Translations under genes and position numbers: made by a program
Source of the DNA: Hirudo medicinalis
Taxonomy: Eukaryota > Annelida > Clitellata > Hirudinida > Hirudinidae
NCBI GenBank assembly: GCA_011800805.1
Contig: MPNW01000024.1
Span: forward strand, 223,429-287,428
DNA length: 64,000 nucleotides
Reading direction: 5' to 3'
The notes under the pieces: model-generated
Seen by the model: only the letters and a program-made list of their open reading frames with translations
Told to the model about the DNA's origin: nothing
Database searches by the model: none
Shown: positions 1 through 11,840 of the stretch, in pieces
Position numbering within the stretch: position 1 is the stretch's first letter
Layout: each line of letters opens with the position of its first letter

Positions 1-1281
1 AATTCTGAACTTTGTAATCTTGAGCCTGCTAAAAAAAGATTAAAGCTAGAACCAGAGATGGCCCCTCCTCTTCTTATAAAATCATCTCTTGGACCATTGA
101 CTCAGAAGTCCTCCAAAGTTGTCACAAAGAAGACTTCGAGATCCTCAAAATGCCGCAAAGTTTTTCCATTAAACGGAGGGCCAAAAAATAAGGCTAATTT
201 AAAAAGTATTTTGTCCAAGAAACTTTCACCATCACCTGAAAATAACGTTGTAGACGTCACTCAGGGTATCATGCCAGAATTAGAGAAGAATTTGTCTGGA
301 GATCAGCCTGATTGTACTTCAGAATCCCAACTTGTTGAAGAGTTGCCTCGGCTTAATGAAAACATTTCATATCAAAATTTATCCCTGACTGGCAGTGAGG
401 TTATTTCCTTCACCACCACTCCTGACGAAGATGTTCTTGTGGCCGAGGAGTGTTATGCTGACATGGACGACCCGGGAGTTGTTCTGGATAAATCCGTTAA
501 TTCACAACTTCCAAACAAAGACTCCAACCAGCGAGTATTCTTTGGGATTTTCAAAGCTTATCCTATTCCTTCACCTGTAACACCTTCTAAGAAAAGATTT
601 AAGGATGCAGAAGATGTGAGGCACATAGATGATGGCATGTTGCATGCCAGTAAGAAAACTAAACCAGAGGAGTCTGGCAAAGAAGTTCCTGAAGCTTCTA
701 GGTCTCAAAGGTTGTCCATCGAGGAAGATGTAAATATTTCAAGTACAGTCATCAAGGAAACATCAGCAGAAGAACTGACAGCTGCCAATGCCTTGTTGGA
801 CTTCAAGATGTCATTTTGCCATGGCGATGGTTCTCTATTAACCTCAACTACGTGTTCCAAAAAGAAAAACATTTTTGACGAGTTCAAGAAACTAAGCACC
901 ATGCCGAGCACGTCTAAAAGCACAAACACCAATCAAGGCAGCAGAAAAAACTTCACTCCAGTTGTTTCTAAGCCTTCTAACCTCTTGGAAGTTGAAGCAT
1001 CTTCTGTAAACTCTTCGAATGCACCTCATAATTCTGTCCCGGCCCAGCCGTTGTTCCCGTCAGCCACACCTCTACCACAGACTCAAGTGCCCGCAACCTC
1101 CTGCACATCTCAGGTCCAATTTTTTCCTTGGTCGGAAAAGTCTCTGCCCGGCGGCGAGGAACCTGCGTGCCAGTTTTCAGGAAATCCTGAAGTAGACTCG
1201 GCCTATTCCACGTCGTCATCGTCGTCTTCTTTGCTCATATCATCCCCCCCAAGTGAAGAAAGGTGCAACAATGTTTTGTGA
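1..1281 (+). CDS. 3' part of an unrecognised Ser/Thr/Lys-rich, probably nuclear protein
   Basis: The frame is open from the first base of the window to a TGA at 1279-1281, so this is the 3' part (about 427 codons) of a gene starting outside the window. No enzyme fold is visible. The protein is low in hydrophobics and rich in Ser, Thr, Lys and Pro, with several basic clusters (KKTSRSSKCRK, SKKRF) that could be nuclear localisation signals. A proline-directed site PVTPSKKRF (about residue 198) fits a CDK consensus. A short helix-like patch, ANALLDFKMS (about residue 265), is the most motif-like stretch. The last 40 codons are a Ser run followed by acidic residues. There is no intron in the visible part, so it may be one long last exon. 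Composition suggests a regulatory chromatin, cell-cycle or transcription protein, but I do not recognise the family. Confidence 0.6.
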   Translation, partial: NSELCNLEPAKKRLKLEPEMAPPLLIKSSLGPLTQKSSKVVTKKTSRSSKCRKVFPLNGGPKNKANLKSILSKKLSPSPENNVVDVTQGIMPELEKNLSGDQPDCTSESQLVEELPRLNENISYQNLSLTGSEVISFTTTPDEDVLVAEECYADMDDPGVVLDKSVNSQLPNKDSNQRVFFGIFKAYPIPSPVTPSKKRFKDAEDVRHIDDGMLHASKKTKPEESGKEVPEASRSQRLSIEEDVNISSTVIKETSAEELTAANALLDFKMSFCHGDGSLLTSTTCSKKKNIFDEFKKLSTMPSTSKSTNTNQGSRKNFTPVVSKPSNLLEVEASSVNSSNAPHNSVPAQPLFPSATPLPQTQVPATSCTSQVQFFPWSEKSLPGGEEPACQFSGNPEVDSAYSTSSSSSSLLISSPPSEERCNNVL

Positions 1282-2861
1282 GAGATGCCCTCGTGGAATC
1301 ATTTGTGTAAAGAATACTTTGTAAATATCTTTTGTTTATTTATAACAGAATGAATGAACTTGGTTTTGAGTGAAATTTATTTTAAAAATGACCATTTCTT
1401 CAACGAGTAACTCCTCCGATGCACGCACCTGAAGCTTCAGAGGACAATTCTTGAAAGTATTCTCGTCCCTCACTTTATTTTGTCCGTTACTCGCTGACCT
1501 GTTGATGCTTGTTATTATGTGCTCGTTATCTGGTTAATGATTCCTATGTTATGCAATGATTGTGACGTTAGCAACCAACTTTTGCATGTCATGCTAAGTA
1601 TTATTAGTCGGAAAATGAATGCTTTATTAACCGATATGATTGCCCTTGAAATCCTTTTGCAATCCAGTTTAAGAGGCATGTCGTCTAGAATCTGTTCTCA
1701 GAAGTAGAAGATTTATTTGCTATAATGAACCATATTGGTGCTCAGCAGGTTAACATTTATTTCACCATCTGTTCATCACATGCCTCGTACTTAATACTCT
1801 GTAATTTTGTTTGCTAATTACTTAATGTCGTAATTCGGCGATGATAATGATACGAGGAACTTTGTACCTCTAAGATTTGCTAATGGTGGAGTTAGGGTTT
1901 TTTCTCTTTTAATTAAGCTGCAGGAACTTCATATTTAGTTTTAATAATTACTTTTTTTAATGATTTTGATAAAAATAAAGGAAGATGTTATTCAATTGAA
2001 TTTAGATAATAAAAATCCTGTGTTCGTGCACTAAGTTTAATCAGATTGAATTTTCGGGGGTCGAATCGTGTCATGTTGCTTTTTGCAAAATTGTGCGTTG
2101 TCGGGCGTGCACACGTCTAAGGCAGCAGAAATCACCGACAAAAATTCACCACGATGTGGGTGGGAACTGAAATGGTCTAATTTGTCAATAGTAAGTAAAC
2201 TTTAGTTGATCTCAGTAGAGTGACTGGTTGCATCATTTTTAATTTCTTCTCATAATTCAACCTGCTGAAGTGGGGGACAGAAATTGTGCAAGTGGCAAGA
2301 TGATCTGCGTAAAGATTTGTTACAGAAGCGGCATCGAGTTGCAGACCGAATTTCCCAAGATGGTTTCAAATTTTCACCTGGAGCGACATTGTTTTGAAAT
2401 CTATGCCTGAGGAATCTGCAATGTTTTTATTTTTCAAAGAGCTTTGCTTTCAGATTTCGCTGACTGAAAACTAAACTAACTCTTCTTGATGGCTACTAAT
2501 GCCTTGATGTTATAACGAAAAACACATGAACTACATGAAACCAAATAATGTCTAATGAAGTAGATAAGATTATTATAATAACCTTTAGCGTCGGACCAGC
2601 TAAGCTTAAAAAGTGACTTTTTCTAAAACTATGTACATGATCAGAAGGAGAAGAAAGTTGCATTATTTCAATGTTTTTATTGTTATTGAAGCTCGACAAA
2701 TAAGAATTAGGAAATTTAATGCTGAAATTATTTCAATTAATAGAACCACAACGATCCTGGCTTGATTCTGATCAAGTATTTGAATCAATTTAGTAATTTA
2801 ATTAGATTCGAAATGATTCTGAATTTAGTGTTAATCACAGACGAATGGCTAAGAATTTTCA
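1282..2861. other. Intergenic: 3' flank of the first gene and downstream flank of the convergent membrane-protein gene
   Basis: AT-rich, stops in all frames, no exon with good splice borders seen. An AATAAA-type hexamer lies near 1973-1980. Convergent 3' ends of two genes face each other here. Confidence 0.5.
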
Positions 2862-5800
2862 TCACTGAGAACCGACAACCTCATCATAAGGTGGGGGAGG
2901 TTCGCTGTTGATTTCAATGTTGCTTTCAACACATACACTGTCTCTCAACATGTTGCACTTTGCATCAACATTTTCGCGGCGGGCCTTGAAGACTGACGAA
3001 CCCTGATCATCGTCCTGGTAGAAATCAAAATTGTTTGAGTCCGACGTCGATTCAATGACACGTTTTTGTTGCGAGTTTCCTGCGGCACTGTTGTTGCCGT
3101 CGTTGTCGTCGTTGTCGTCGTTGTTGTCGTTGTTGGAGATATTTGAGTCGTGAGTTGAACGTCTGCCTTCGTAGTGGAAAATCTCTTTGTATGACTCCGC
3201 GTCATCCATGGATGGAGCACTCGGAATCAGAGGAACCACCGACTTGAACATTCCTGATGGAAGATAGTGGCTATGGAAGGAAGCATCTTGAGCACCCGAT
3301 GAGCGATGATGCCAGTGTTTTTCAGGGTCAAGTGGAAAACCATCGAATTGGGCTTTATTCGGTTTTGGAGAAAATGAAAGTCTTACAGCGCATTCGAGGT
3401 GACAAGCAGGATAATTTGATTGATTAATGTAATTAATTTTACTAAAACATGTATAATGACAATATAAGCAATTACGGGTGTTATTGCTGGCATTGCTAAA
3501 ATTAGTTGGTCTTAACTTCGCTAACAGTATTACTGATATACCAAATATCATGCTGAATCCACAATTTAAGGGAATTTCTCTGAAACAGAAAACTGGAGAA
3601 AATAGAGACTCAAATATGCTGTTGATTGTTTGCAATTCTTCTCAAGTATGAAACTTTTAAATCCAGAAGAAAGCTTGGCATCTCAATTGTTTCCCTCGAT
3701 GGGAATTCCTCTCCACTTGAACTACAAGCGATCGTTTTACATCAGTTGGATTGCCAACCAACAATCAAACTTTCCTCTGCTCTTCAGAAAGCTGCTGTTG
3801 TGGACGTTCTAGTCACTCAGTCTCAGCACTTGCGAGTTTGTCTAAGTCTGCCTGCCTCTGTTCTCAATAATATTTACACGAAACAGATGGATGCACTCGG
3901 AATTTGCGCGTGAAGTGGCAGCTAATTTAAATGATAACTGATAATTTGTGGAAATATTTGAACGGAAGGATCTCGTCGGTTTCCATTGTAATCATTCCAC
4001 GTTGATTGTCAATCAAAATCGCCTCAATTTGCTTTAATTAGATTGCAACTTCCTCGGTTGGCATGTTGTTACCTCAGCAAGCCCCTTATCCATTCAGATA
4101 AACTCATTTACCACGTTGAATTAAATTAATTAGTTAATCCTTCAGAAAGTACATCCTTACAAACAATAATTATTTGTTAAACAGCATTAATTTGTTTGTT
4201 AATAACATTAATCGCAATTATAATATAATTTTATATAATTATATATTTAATTTTATTATATTTTTAATTATAATTACAATTAAGCAATTAAGTAACTTTA
4301 AGTTAATTTGAAACATTAAGTTTTAAAACATTCAAATCCTAAGCAGAATAATTTATTTGCCAAACATCCCCTTATTTACAGGGTAAGACAGACGGACGCA
4401 CCTGACTTGTGGTCAGACGAGTTCTTTTTCTTATTGGCCATTGTTTTTCTAAGGCAGCCAATGAGAAGAAGGGTGAGAAGGGATATCACTGCGAACAGGA
4501 TCAACGATATTGTCCACACCCTGACCGACACCAAAGTTGAGTTTGCTCTGAAAAAGGATCGACTTATGAATATTAACAATTACGGATCACAAGAAAGGTT
4601 AAAAACACAACTTCTCTAAACAAAGAAAAATAAAAATTTCATGCTCTGACACAATGCTCTGTATTTTTCCCACGTCATTGCTAGGGAGTGATTTCAGAAT
4701 TCTGAGATCGGGTGGGTGGTTAGGAAAATTGTGGGCAATCACGACCCACGGTGGGGAACTTTAAACAATTCGAGAAGAAACGTTTAATTGGTTGACTGTT
4801 ATTCTTTTTCGAGAAAATAACATGAAAGAAGATTGGCCTTTACATCATCGAAGAGGTGCTGAGAGCTGTGTTGCTTAATATAAACAGGTTTTCTGAAGTT
4901 TCGAGGTCTCGTATTTTTTTAATTTTTATTTTTTTCCACAAAACTTCCAAATTAAAGTGAAGCTGCTTTCTAGAAGAACAAACTTTCTTTTAAATTTTGA
5001 GACGGAGAAGTTATACTGACTGGATAAAAGGCTGGAGAAAAGACTACTTTTGAGCGAAAACTTTGCATTTGGTTGTCCTTTATTTGTTTGTTGTTTCAAA
5101 TGGTTTCATTGGTTGTTTTTTTGGGAATTTTAGGAAATGGTCGACGGGTAGAAATAAAAAAATTGAGCAAAAAATTACCTGACTTATTGATGTTATTAAG
5201 GATACTGCCAGCAATGGTTTCTGATGTCTGAGCGGGAAGCTGGTTAACTCGAGCTCATGTTTAAAGATGAAAAATTGCATATTTAAACATTCTGACTGGT
5301 CGCGAATTTGATTATATCTACAAGCCTCTTGGTCTTGGTATTTTTCACGTGTTCTGTGTACTAACTTATTGATTAATGTGTCTTCACTATCACGATAATC
5401 GTAGGTAGCGATGGTGGATTTTTAAAATGTAAATGGGGACTTCAAAACAATCGATCATTTTGATGAAAGAATAAAACAAAAACACTCTGCAGTTATATCA
5501 TCGGAGAAGTGATAAGAGGTTCCTGCACGTTTTCGTGGATGAACTTGCAAACTGATTCAATTCATTTGAATTCAATTCGAGCCAATCGACTTCTTTCGTC
5601 ATTTCCTCAATCTGAGATAACACCACTTCCCTTACAAAGATAAAGAATCAATCGAACACTTCTTTGATGTAGCATTAACGTCGAATTGAAATAAAGACCG
5701 TTTTAAATGTATATTTTGTTTACTGAATGAAGGAATGAATGAATCGGTTGAAATTAAATTTTAGCTTGAAGATTTATTTCGACTTTTTTATGTCATCATG

Positions 5801-7775
5801 GGACTTAATCCACTTAATGCAGGGTCCTGATCTTGCTTATCAACGTGGATGATCAATTTGTTACGGAACGAATCCTTCTATATTTTAATGGACCGATGAT
5901 TCAATAATATCCTTCAAGATCTTCTGTTCGTTTGAAAAAAACTCTCAAAATTGTTAATGCCTTCATCACATGATGCAATCATTTGGATGAAAATATTGAC
6001 ACAAAATGCATAAGATGGGCCGTCGTGGATTAATGAACACTGAAGTTACGATGACCTGTGCCCATCGAAGCTCCCTATTTGCATTATTTCATTAATTATT
6101 TCATTGTCATTTGAGTTCGTTTAGTGCAACAGAATATGTTTGCAAAGTAAAATGACAATGGTATCCCCGGGACAGTCTAAAGTAATAAATGAGACGCAAC
6201 TCTCTGCTTGCGATATACTTAACATATAAATTGCAATTCATCAGTGTATTACCATTGCATATCGAAATCGCAAACTCCCACCAGACCGCCGGCGAAACTT
6301 GCAAAACAAAGAATCGAGAAAGCACAAGTACGAGTGTTGTGTTTCACGTTTCATTGTAGTTTCAACGTGGAAAGATGGAAAGTGGAGCGAAACTCACGGA
6401 GGAACAGCATCTCTCTCCTCATCGCATCTGAATGTGTTCCAAGACTGGAAGTAGCGGCAGCAGAGAATCCTCTCAGCCGATCCAGCCACAACGGAGGACG
6501 ATGTCGTTGTGAGACTTGTCTGAGTTGAACAACAACAAAAAGCCACGGAGGGAGAATAGTCGTGAACCGAGCAGACGTGTGTGAAGGTGCTGTAGCGTTT
6601 CGCGAGGCAGATGCCCGCATTTGGATGACGATGTGAGTCGCTCGAAAACCCGCCTAAGGAAAAAACGAAAACAAAACAAAAACAAATAACCAATAACAGC
6701 AACAACAAGAATAAGAATAACAATACCAATATCACTAATAACTTATTGCATCGCGATTGCAACAAAGTCGATTGTTTCGAAAGAAAATAACTACAAGTCA
6801 ATTCGAAATGCATGCCATGCTGATGGATAGAAGAATTGAAGGATGAACGCATTCCATCTCTCTACGAGTGGATGGATCAATGATGGATCAGATTCTGATC
6901 ACAGCACAATCCAATCCTAGGAAGGTGTTTATTCCGACCGATATTGGAGGAAATGTCAGAAGCAAAATGGAGAGTGTTGAAAAGTTGTCTTTTTGATGAT
7001 CCAAATAAAGATAAAGATGAATGTTATTGAGTGTCTGAACGATAAAATGGTTGATTGATTGGGTTATGGCTGTGTGAATCATTAAACATTTAAAAAAAAA
7101 GTAAAAATCATGAAATGAAGAAGTGCAATAATATTACAGCAAGCAATATTACAGATCATTTAGAAAAAATAATGGTTTCAACACAATTGTTCCTTACGAG
7201 AAATTCTAAAAATGGATTAAAATTGGCAGACATAATAATTTATCTAATCGAAAAGCCAACGAAGCGTCTGCTAACTATTTCAGTTTTCTGAATAACTGGC
7301 AGTTCATTTGAAAATAACTGAGTGCATTATTTCTGACAGCTTTTTAAGCGATTTGGATGACTGCACAAATTGAATTACAAATTAAATTTTCCACTAACCT
7401 TCGGCTAGTGTTCTGCATATCCTGGACTGATCCTCCTTACAAATCGCACCTGAGTTAAAATATTTTTCTAAAAATAATGTTCAGCACAACATGTAATAAC
7501 ACCTAAACACCAAGTTCTGTTTTGCGATGTCTAAAACACAAGTTATTCGACTAACTTTACGGGCGAAATTTTAAAACTTGTGAGTTTTATATGTAATAAA
7601 ATTATTTGTTAAAATAATAACATATTACATAATATTTCTTCATGCTGAATCCAAATAAAAAGCGATATAGAAAGAAGTGGTTTTCCAAATGTTTGATCTT
7701 AAAATTACCTGTTTTGAGGGTCTTCTCAATCAACAGGATCCCCACCAGTGATCCCAACTTGAACGAAAGGACCAT
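2862..7775 (-). CDS. Single-pass membrane protein with Cys-rich ectodomain and PPPPY tail (Shisa/WBP1/VOPP1/CYYR1-like)
   Basis: Assembled on the minus strand from four exons with matching phases: 7775-7709 (ATG, donor GTAATT, phase 1), 6653-6398 (acceptor TTCCTTAG, donor GTGAGT, phase 2), 4547-4402 (acceptor CTTTTTCAG, donor GTGCGT, phase 1) and a last exon ending at the stop 2864-2862. The predicted protein is about 319 aa: a signal peptide (MVLSFKLGSLVGILLIE), an ectodomain with eight Cys including CCC and CC clusters (FCCCS, ILCCRYF), an N-glycosylation site NST just before one 20-residue TM segment, a basic stop-transfer, then an Asn/Asp-rich tail ending EPPPPYDEVVGSQ. Known members of this superfamily use such PPxY tails to bind WW domains of NEDD4-type ligases and act in receptor trafficking. 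Role here is inferred from architecture. The 5' border of the last exon is uncertain: 3352 (used here) or up to about 3577 also keeps phase. Confidence 0.55.
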
Positions 7776-9318
7776 AACAAGTTGTTATTAACAACCGATG
7801 AGAATAATCTTTAGACTTCCACGAAATATTTTCCCAGAAGTTTGTAAGCACAAACATGCAATCATAGCGCATAAACTAATTAAATTATTTGTTGAGTAAA
7901 TGTTTGCTAAATTCAACAATTTAAATCCTCTTTGCAATTTTACTTGAGCAGAATAGTAAAATTGTGGAGTTACTTGTCAGCACTTGAGCTTTTATAACTA
8001 CGTACACAATGCACTGTAGGCACTCGCTCAATGAACTTTTACAGGATTGTTTATTTAGTATACTTGTGCTCATTTATGCTTATCAGCTTTTTTGACTTTC
8101 CTTGCTTGTAAATTATAGAAATTGTTCGCGCACCTCACAAACTCAATTCTTGGGGCACAATCTCAATTTATCTTTGGACAGAGAAATTCCCGCAGATGAT
8201 CAGACCCCACTTAGAAGAACATCATAAAGTCATCTCGCTTTCTTGTTTCTATCTATAAGTCAAGCCTAACTATTTCATCTTCTATGTAGCAAAACCAGAG
8301 TCGAATTTAAGGAGTCCGTTGAGGGCCGTGATTTCTAAAAAATAAATAAAAAGCATTTTACTTAAATTGTTTATATTTTATTTTAATAATTTACTACTTT
8401 GGAAGACAATTTTAATAGCTTTGCTCCCTAAATCCGCCATTGGTTCCAGTGCGCGACCAACCAGTCAAAGTGTTTTAGATCCGCCCCTGAGCAAAACCAT
8501 TCTAATAGCCCTTCTCTACTCTCCAGCTCGTCCAGAGGGATTTGATTAATTTGTCTTCTTTTAAGATTCGTGAGAATTAACCTAAAAAGCCTAATGCAAA
8601 CATTAAAGAGAAAAAACTAAAATATTTGAATTAGGTTCTCAGGATAAACAAAGAGTTAGTTTTGACTTAGGCTCGAATAAAACGAAATCTTTTTATAGAC
8701 GTCACAAAGATCTTGAATGCACTTGTATTGCCATTTGATTGTCTATTTTTCTGTGGACTGATTTATTCTGGAAATGTTTGGGCTATTGATATTCACTATG
8801 AGTTTCTGATTCGGAAGTTGACATTGTTGCTGCTACTGCAGGATCGCACGTCCAACATAATCACAGGAATTTTTTTCTTCTGGATGGTTTTGGAACATGT
8901 AGCCATTCACTAATTTTTTTTGTGACTTCAAAAAGTACAATCAATTGATCATATTTTCATTGCTTAACACGTCCATTAGGGGAGTTCAGCACTTGATCCA
9001 TTTTTGCTTGAACGACTTGAATGGATAAGGGACACTTTAGGAAAATTAATTTCTGTTGCCAAAAAGTTGTCGTTTCTTTTGCTATTTCTTACAAGCATTC
9101 TCTCCTCATCACCCAATTTAACTTTCAAGAATTTAATACTCACACAATCGCAAAATAGCCGTAATTTTTAAAAATAATTTTTAAATAATTGAAGAAAGCA
9201 AAGGTTAATTTAGTCATTTATTGAAGTTAAAGGGTTCATTCATTTTTGTTAATGAACTATAACTAGTTGCTTAAGAAATGGTTCACCATTTAAACGTAAT
9301 AATTAAATATCATTTCAG
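7776..9318. other. Intergenic, no clear gene
   Basis: AT-rich. It should hold the promoter of the minus-strand membrane-protein gene just above 7775. A possible acceptor TACTGCAG at about 8841 opens a short hydrophobic frame that ends at 8913, but nothing supports it as an exon. Confidence 0.4.
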
Positions 9319-9700
9319 CCAATTGTCGAGTCGAAAAAACCAGAATTCCAAGGTTTCTCTAAGTAGGCGATGATTGATGGTGGAATTCTTTATTGATAAT
9401 TACTTTTTATTTGAAGATCCAGACAATAAACTGTTTGATAGAATAGAGAACCTTGCCGCCACTTACTATTGCAGTGTTTTGGCTGCCTATGGTCTTCTTT
9501 ATATCGCAGAGTTTGTAAATCAATGTATTTTTAAAATAAGTTTTTATGTTATAATCATGCTTCATTTTTTTAAATTACTAGAAAAATTTGGAAGAATTAA
9601 TTTTCAGAAATGCGGGGCTTATTATCGGCAGTTGTGGAAGAAAGCATTTGTCTTAAACCAGACTTTGTACCAAGAGTTCATCTTTGAAATACTTCAATAA
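9319..9700 (+). other. Weak coding signals: possible terminal exon (9319-9366) and a 108-codon hydrophobic ORF (9374-9700)
   Basis: After an acceptor-like CATTTCAG the frame reads PIVESKKPEFQGFSK and stops at 9364-9366, which looks like a short last exon, but I find no partner exon upstream. Seven bases later a separate ORF of 108 codons begins, with two hydrophobic stretches (about residues 30-48 and 51-67), and it ends exactly where an AATAAA hexamer lies (9698 region). I do not recognise either. Both could be chance in this AT-rich DNA. Confidence 0.2.
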
Positions 9701-9793
9701 AATCAAATTTGTCTTGATCCAACCGAATTCGCTTAAAATACTCTCTACATATTTAAGTAAAAAATTGCTGAAAATCAAGAATTCAACCGATAA

Positions 9794-10714
9794 ATGAAGA
9801 GGAAAATCAATCAATGCACAAGGAAGTGGTTGGTGTTGCCGCCATCAATATCGTCGATCGCTCTCTACAGTAGGAGCGCACGATTGAGGCTGCCGCTCAG
9901 GTCCATTGTTGAAGAATACAAAATCAGCAAAATCAGAAGACAATGGTCGCTCAACAACTCAAAAGACAACAGAGTCCGCGAAGTTCTGCCGTAACTTCGT
10001 TCTGGACGGAAATTCAGATCGCAAGAGGAGATCAAGAAGTCACAGGCAATTTTGGCTTTTGATGAAATAAAAGGGCCCATTCAGGTTGACCGTCATGGAG
10101 TCGGATGAAACCACTTTGGGATATGGTCCACAGCAAGTGCACCAGCCAAAGCAGCCATGATAATTCAAGAGAGAAGGAGACAGATGGAAACGGAAAGAAT
10201 TGCTCTGGCAGTTCAACAAAGACAGCAAGGCAAATGGACAACATGGGATGAGGTCCTCCAAAGATCCGTCACATGGAAAGACATTTGGCGAATGTCTCCC
10301 CTCCGTTTGGCACTCAAATCGACCAAATCGATTTATGATGTACTCCCTTCTCGGACCAATTTGCAGAAGTTGGGGATAGTCCAAGACGCCAGCATCAAAC
10401 TTTGCGGATGTTCCCAGTCACTCCGGCACGTGCTCTATTCGTGCACGTACACCCTTACCCATGGGCGCTACACATGGCGACAAAATAAAGTCTTGCAGGT
10501 AGTGCTCGAGGCGGCAAAGACGGCATGCTCCCAGGCAAATGCCCGTGAAACTGCGCCAACTAAGAAATACTTCATAACACCGCAAGGAAAAGAACGAGAA
10601 CCAAAGAAGGGACTTACTTTCCAAAGCCAAAGATTGGGAAGTCAGAAAAGACCTGCAAGGAGAAAGACACTGCCACAAGGTGCTGCAAGAGAGAGGCAAG
10701 CGGCTCAGATTTAG
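9794..10714 (+). mobile_element. Decayed reverse transcriptase C-terminal region (non-LTR retrotransposon fragment)
   Basis: Two ORF pieces, 9794-9994 and 10157-10714, joined by a frame-shifted, stop-containing stretch, read like the 3' part of a retrotransposon polyprotein common in aquatic invertebrates and fish. The first piece has the RKWLVLPPSISSIALYS segment that follows the polymerase fingers/palm. The second has the SxKSIYDVLPSRTNL segment, then a Cys-Cys-His-Cys cluster (CGCSQSLRHVLYSC), then GRYTWRQNKVL. The Cys/His cluster is typical of the nucleic-acid-binding region before the endonuclease of R2-like elements. The piece is a truncated, inactive copy whose polymerase core is absent. 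Confidence 0.7.
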
Positions 10715-11099
10715 TGTTGAAATATGTAACCATTACGCTATAAAATTGTTCAATTTTAAATTTCGGTGTTTACATTAAAAATCGCGGTAAACATTTAATT
10801 GTAATGTATTAAATTATTTTAATTTAATTATCAAATACTTCTATTTATTACAAATCTTTTAAGATATTACAAGCATTTGTATTTTTAACGGTTATATTTT
10901 TAATCTGATATTGTTTCTTGAATTTTTGATTTAGGCAATTAAAGCAGGTTAAAGCGGATTTCACACCCGTATTTTGCAGGCCTGTGTAGTTAATTTATAA
11001 GGGCCATATGCGTTTCATTAGAATTTTAAGTCGAAGTACGTGAAATCTTGCTACAGAATTATAGATAATGCTATTATCTTATGAATAATTATAATCCTG
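10715..11099. other. AT-rich spacer between two transposon relics
   Basis: No coding frame or repeat of note. Composition is strongly AT-rich. Confidence 0.5.
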
Positions 11100-11460
11100 G
11101 TACAATGAGAAAAACAAAGATGTACCACCAGCTTTACGTGAAATCAAAGGTCGCTCGGTACATTCTTCCAAGTTTCTGCATCATGAAGGACTGACAATGG
11201 TCTCATACATTCTGAAGAAAAACATAAACGTTACTCTTCTGTCTTCTCAGTATCAAGGTGCAGCAATTGAAGGAAAAGAGCATGATTTCAAGCCAGGAAT
11301 GATCTTAGATTATAATAAAATAGTGCAGTGGATATGCTGGATAAACTTGTGCGTGAGTACAGGTGCCTGCGAACGAGTAGTTTAGTTTTGTTAACTAACT
11401 TTCGTTGATTCACAACATTAAATGTTTCAGGCTACACTTGTATACCCCCTCACCTAAAAC
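11100..11460 (+). mobile_element. piggyBac transposase remnant
   Basis: The frame from about 11104 reads through LREIKGRSVHSSKF, then MVSYILKKNINVTLLSS, then PGMILDYNK. It continues after a one-base shift (about 11325) as AVDMLDKLVREYRCLRT. This order matches the C-terminal half of piggyBac DDD transposases: the 'SYVPKKNK.VxLLS' strand, then the 'DYNKTKGGVDxLD' motif holding the last catalytic Asp. The frameshift and loss of the rest show an inactive fragment. No terminal repeats were found. Confidence 0.7.
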
Positions 11461-11806
11461 TGGAAGTTGCATCACGTCAGGCACCGAAGGGTTAGGCAAC
11501 TTTTCGCGCTTTGCGAAACTAAAATAACAGCGCTTGCAAGCACTACTACGTAACAGTCCAAGCCACTTTCTAAGACATGGTAATAAATCGCTCTACCAGC
11601 CAAATACTTCAATCCCCTAACTCGACAACTTCAACTTTGTGTTGAAAAACAAAGCTCCAGCTCATAGACAACCCAGTAAATCATACTTTCACAAGTAACA
11701 AATCAGACCAGCCACTCCAATCATCAAAACCATTAATATAAATCAAATATTGAGCACATCTATTTGTGTCACCCACAATAAAAGACACAAAAAATATGAT
11801 TGAAAT
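11461..11806. other. Spacer downstream of RPS12
   Basis: No ORF or recognisable repeat. It contains the downstream flank of the RPS12 polyadenylation signal. Confidence 0.5.
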
Positions 11807-11812
11807 TTTATT
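11807..11812 (-). terminator. RPS12 polyadenylation signal AATAAA
   Basis: Canonical hexamer on the minus strand, 28 bases past the RPS12 stop codon. Confidence 0.75.
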
Positions 11813-11840
11813 TATGGAACAGTCCTCATGGTTATGAAAT

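Noticed and set aside
2945..3220. Thr-run ORF on the minus strand
   Set aside because: Shadow frame of the Asn/Asp-rich tail exon caused by repeated triplets.
3626..3913. 95-codon plus-strand ORF with a Leu/Ser-rich product
   Set aside because: No recognisable motif, no splice context, lies in an intron of the minus-strand gene.
5163..5236. Minus-strand exon candidate (RVNQLPAQTSETIAGS...) with a good GTAATT donor, between Cys-rich and TM exons of the membrane protein
   Set aside because: Its phase does not fit after the Cys-rich exon (phase 2), while that exon joins the TM exon directly at a consensus TTTTTCAG. It could only be used if the Cys-rich exon is skipped.
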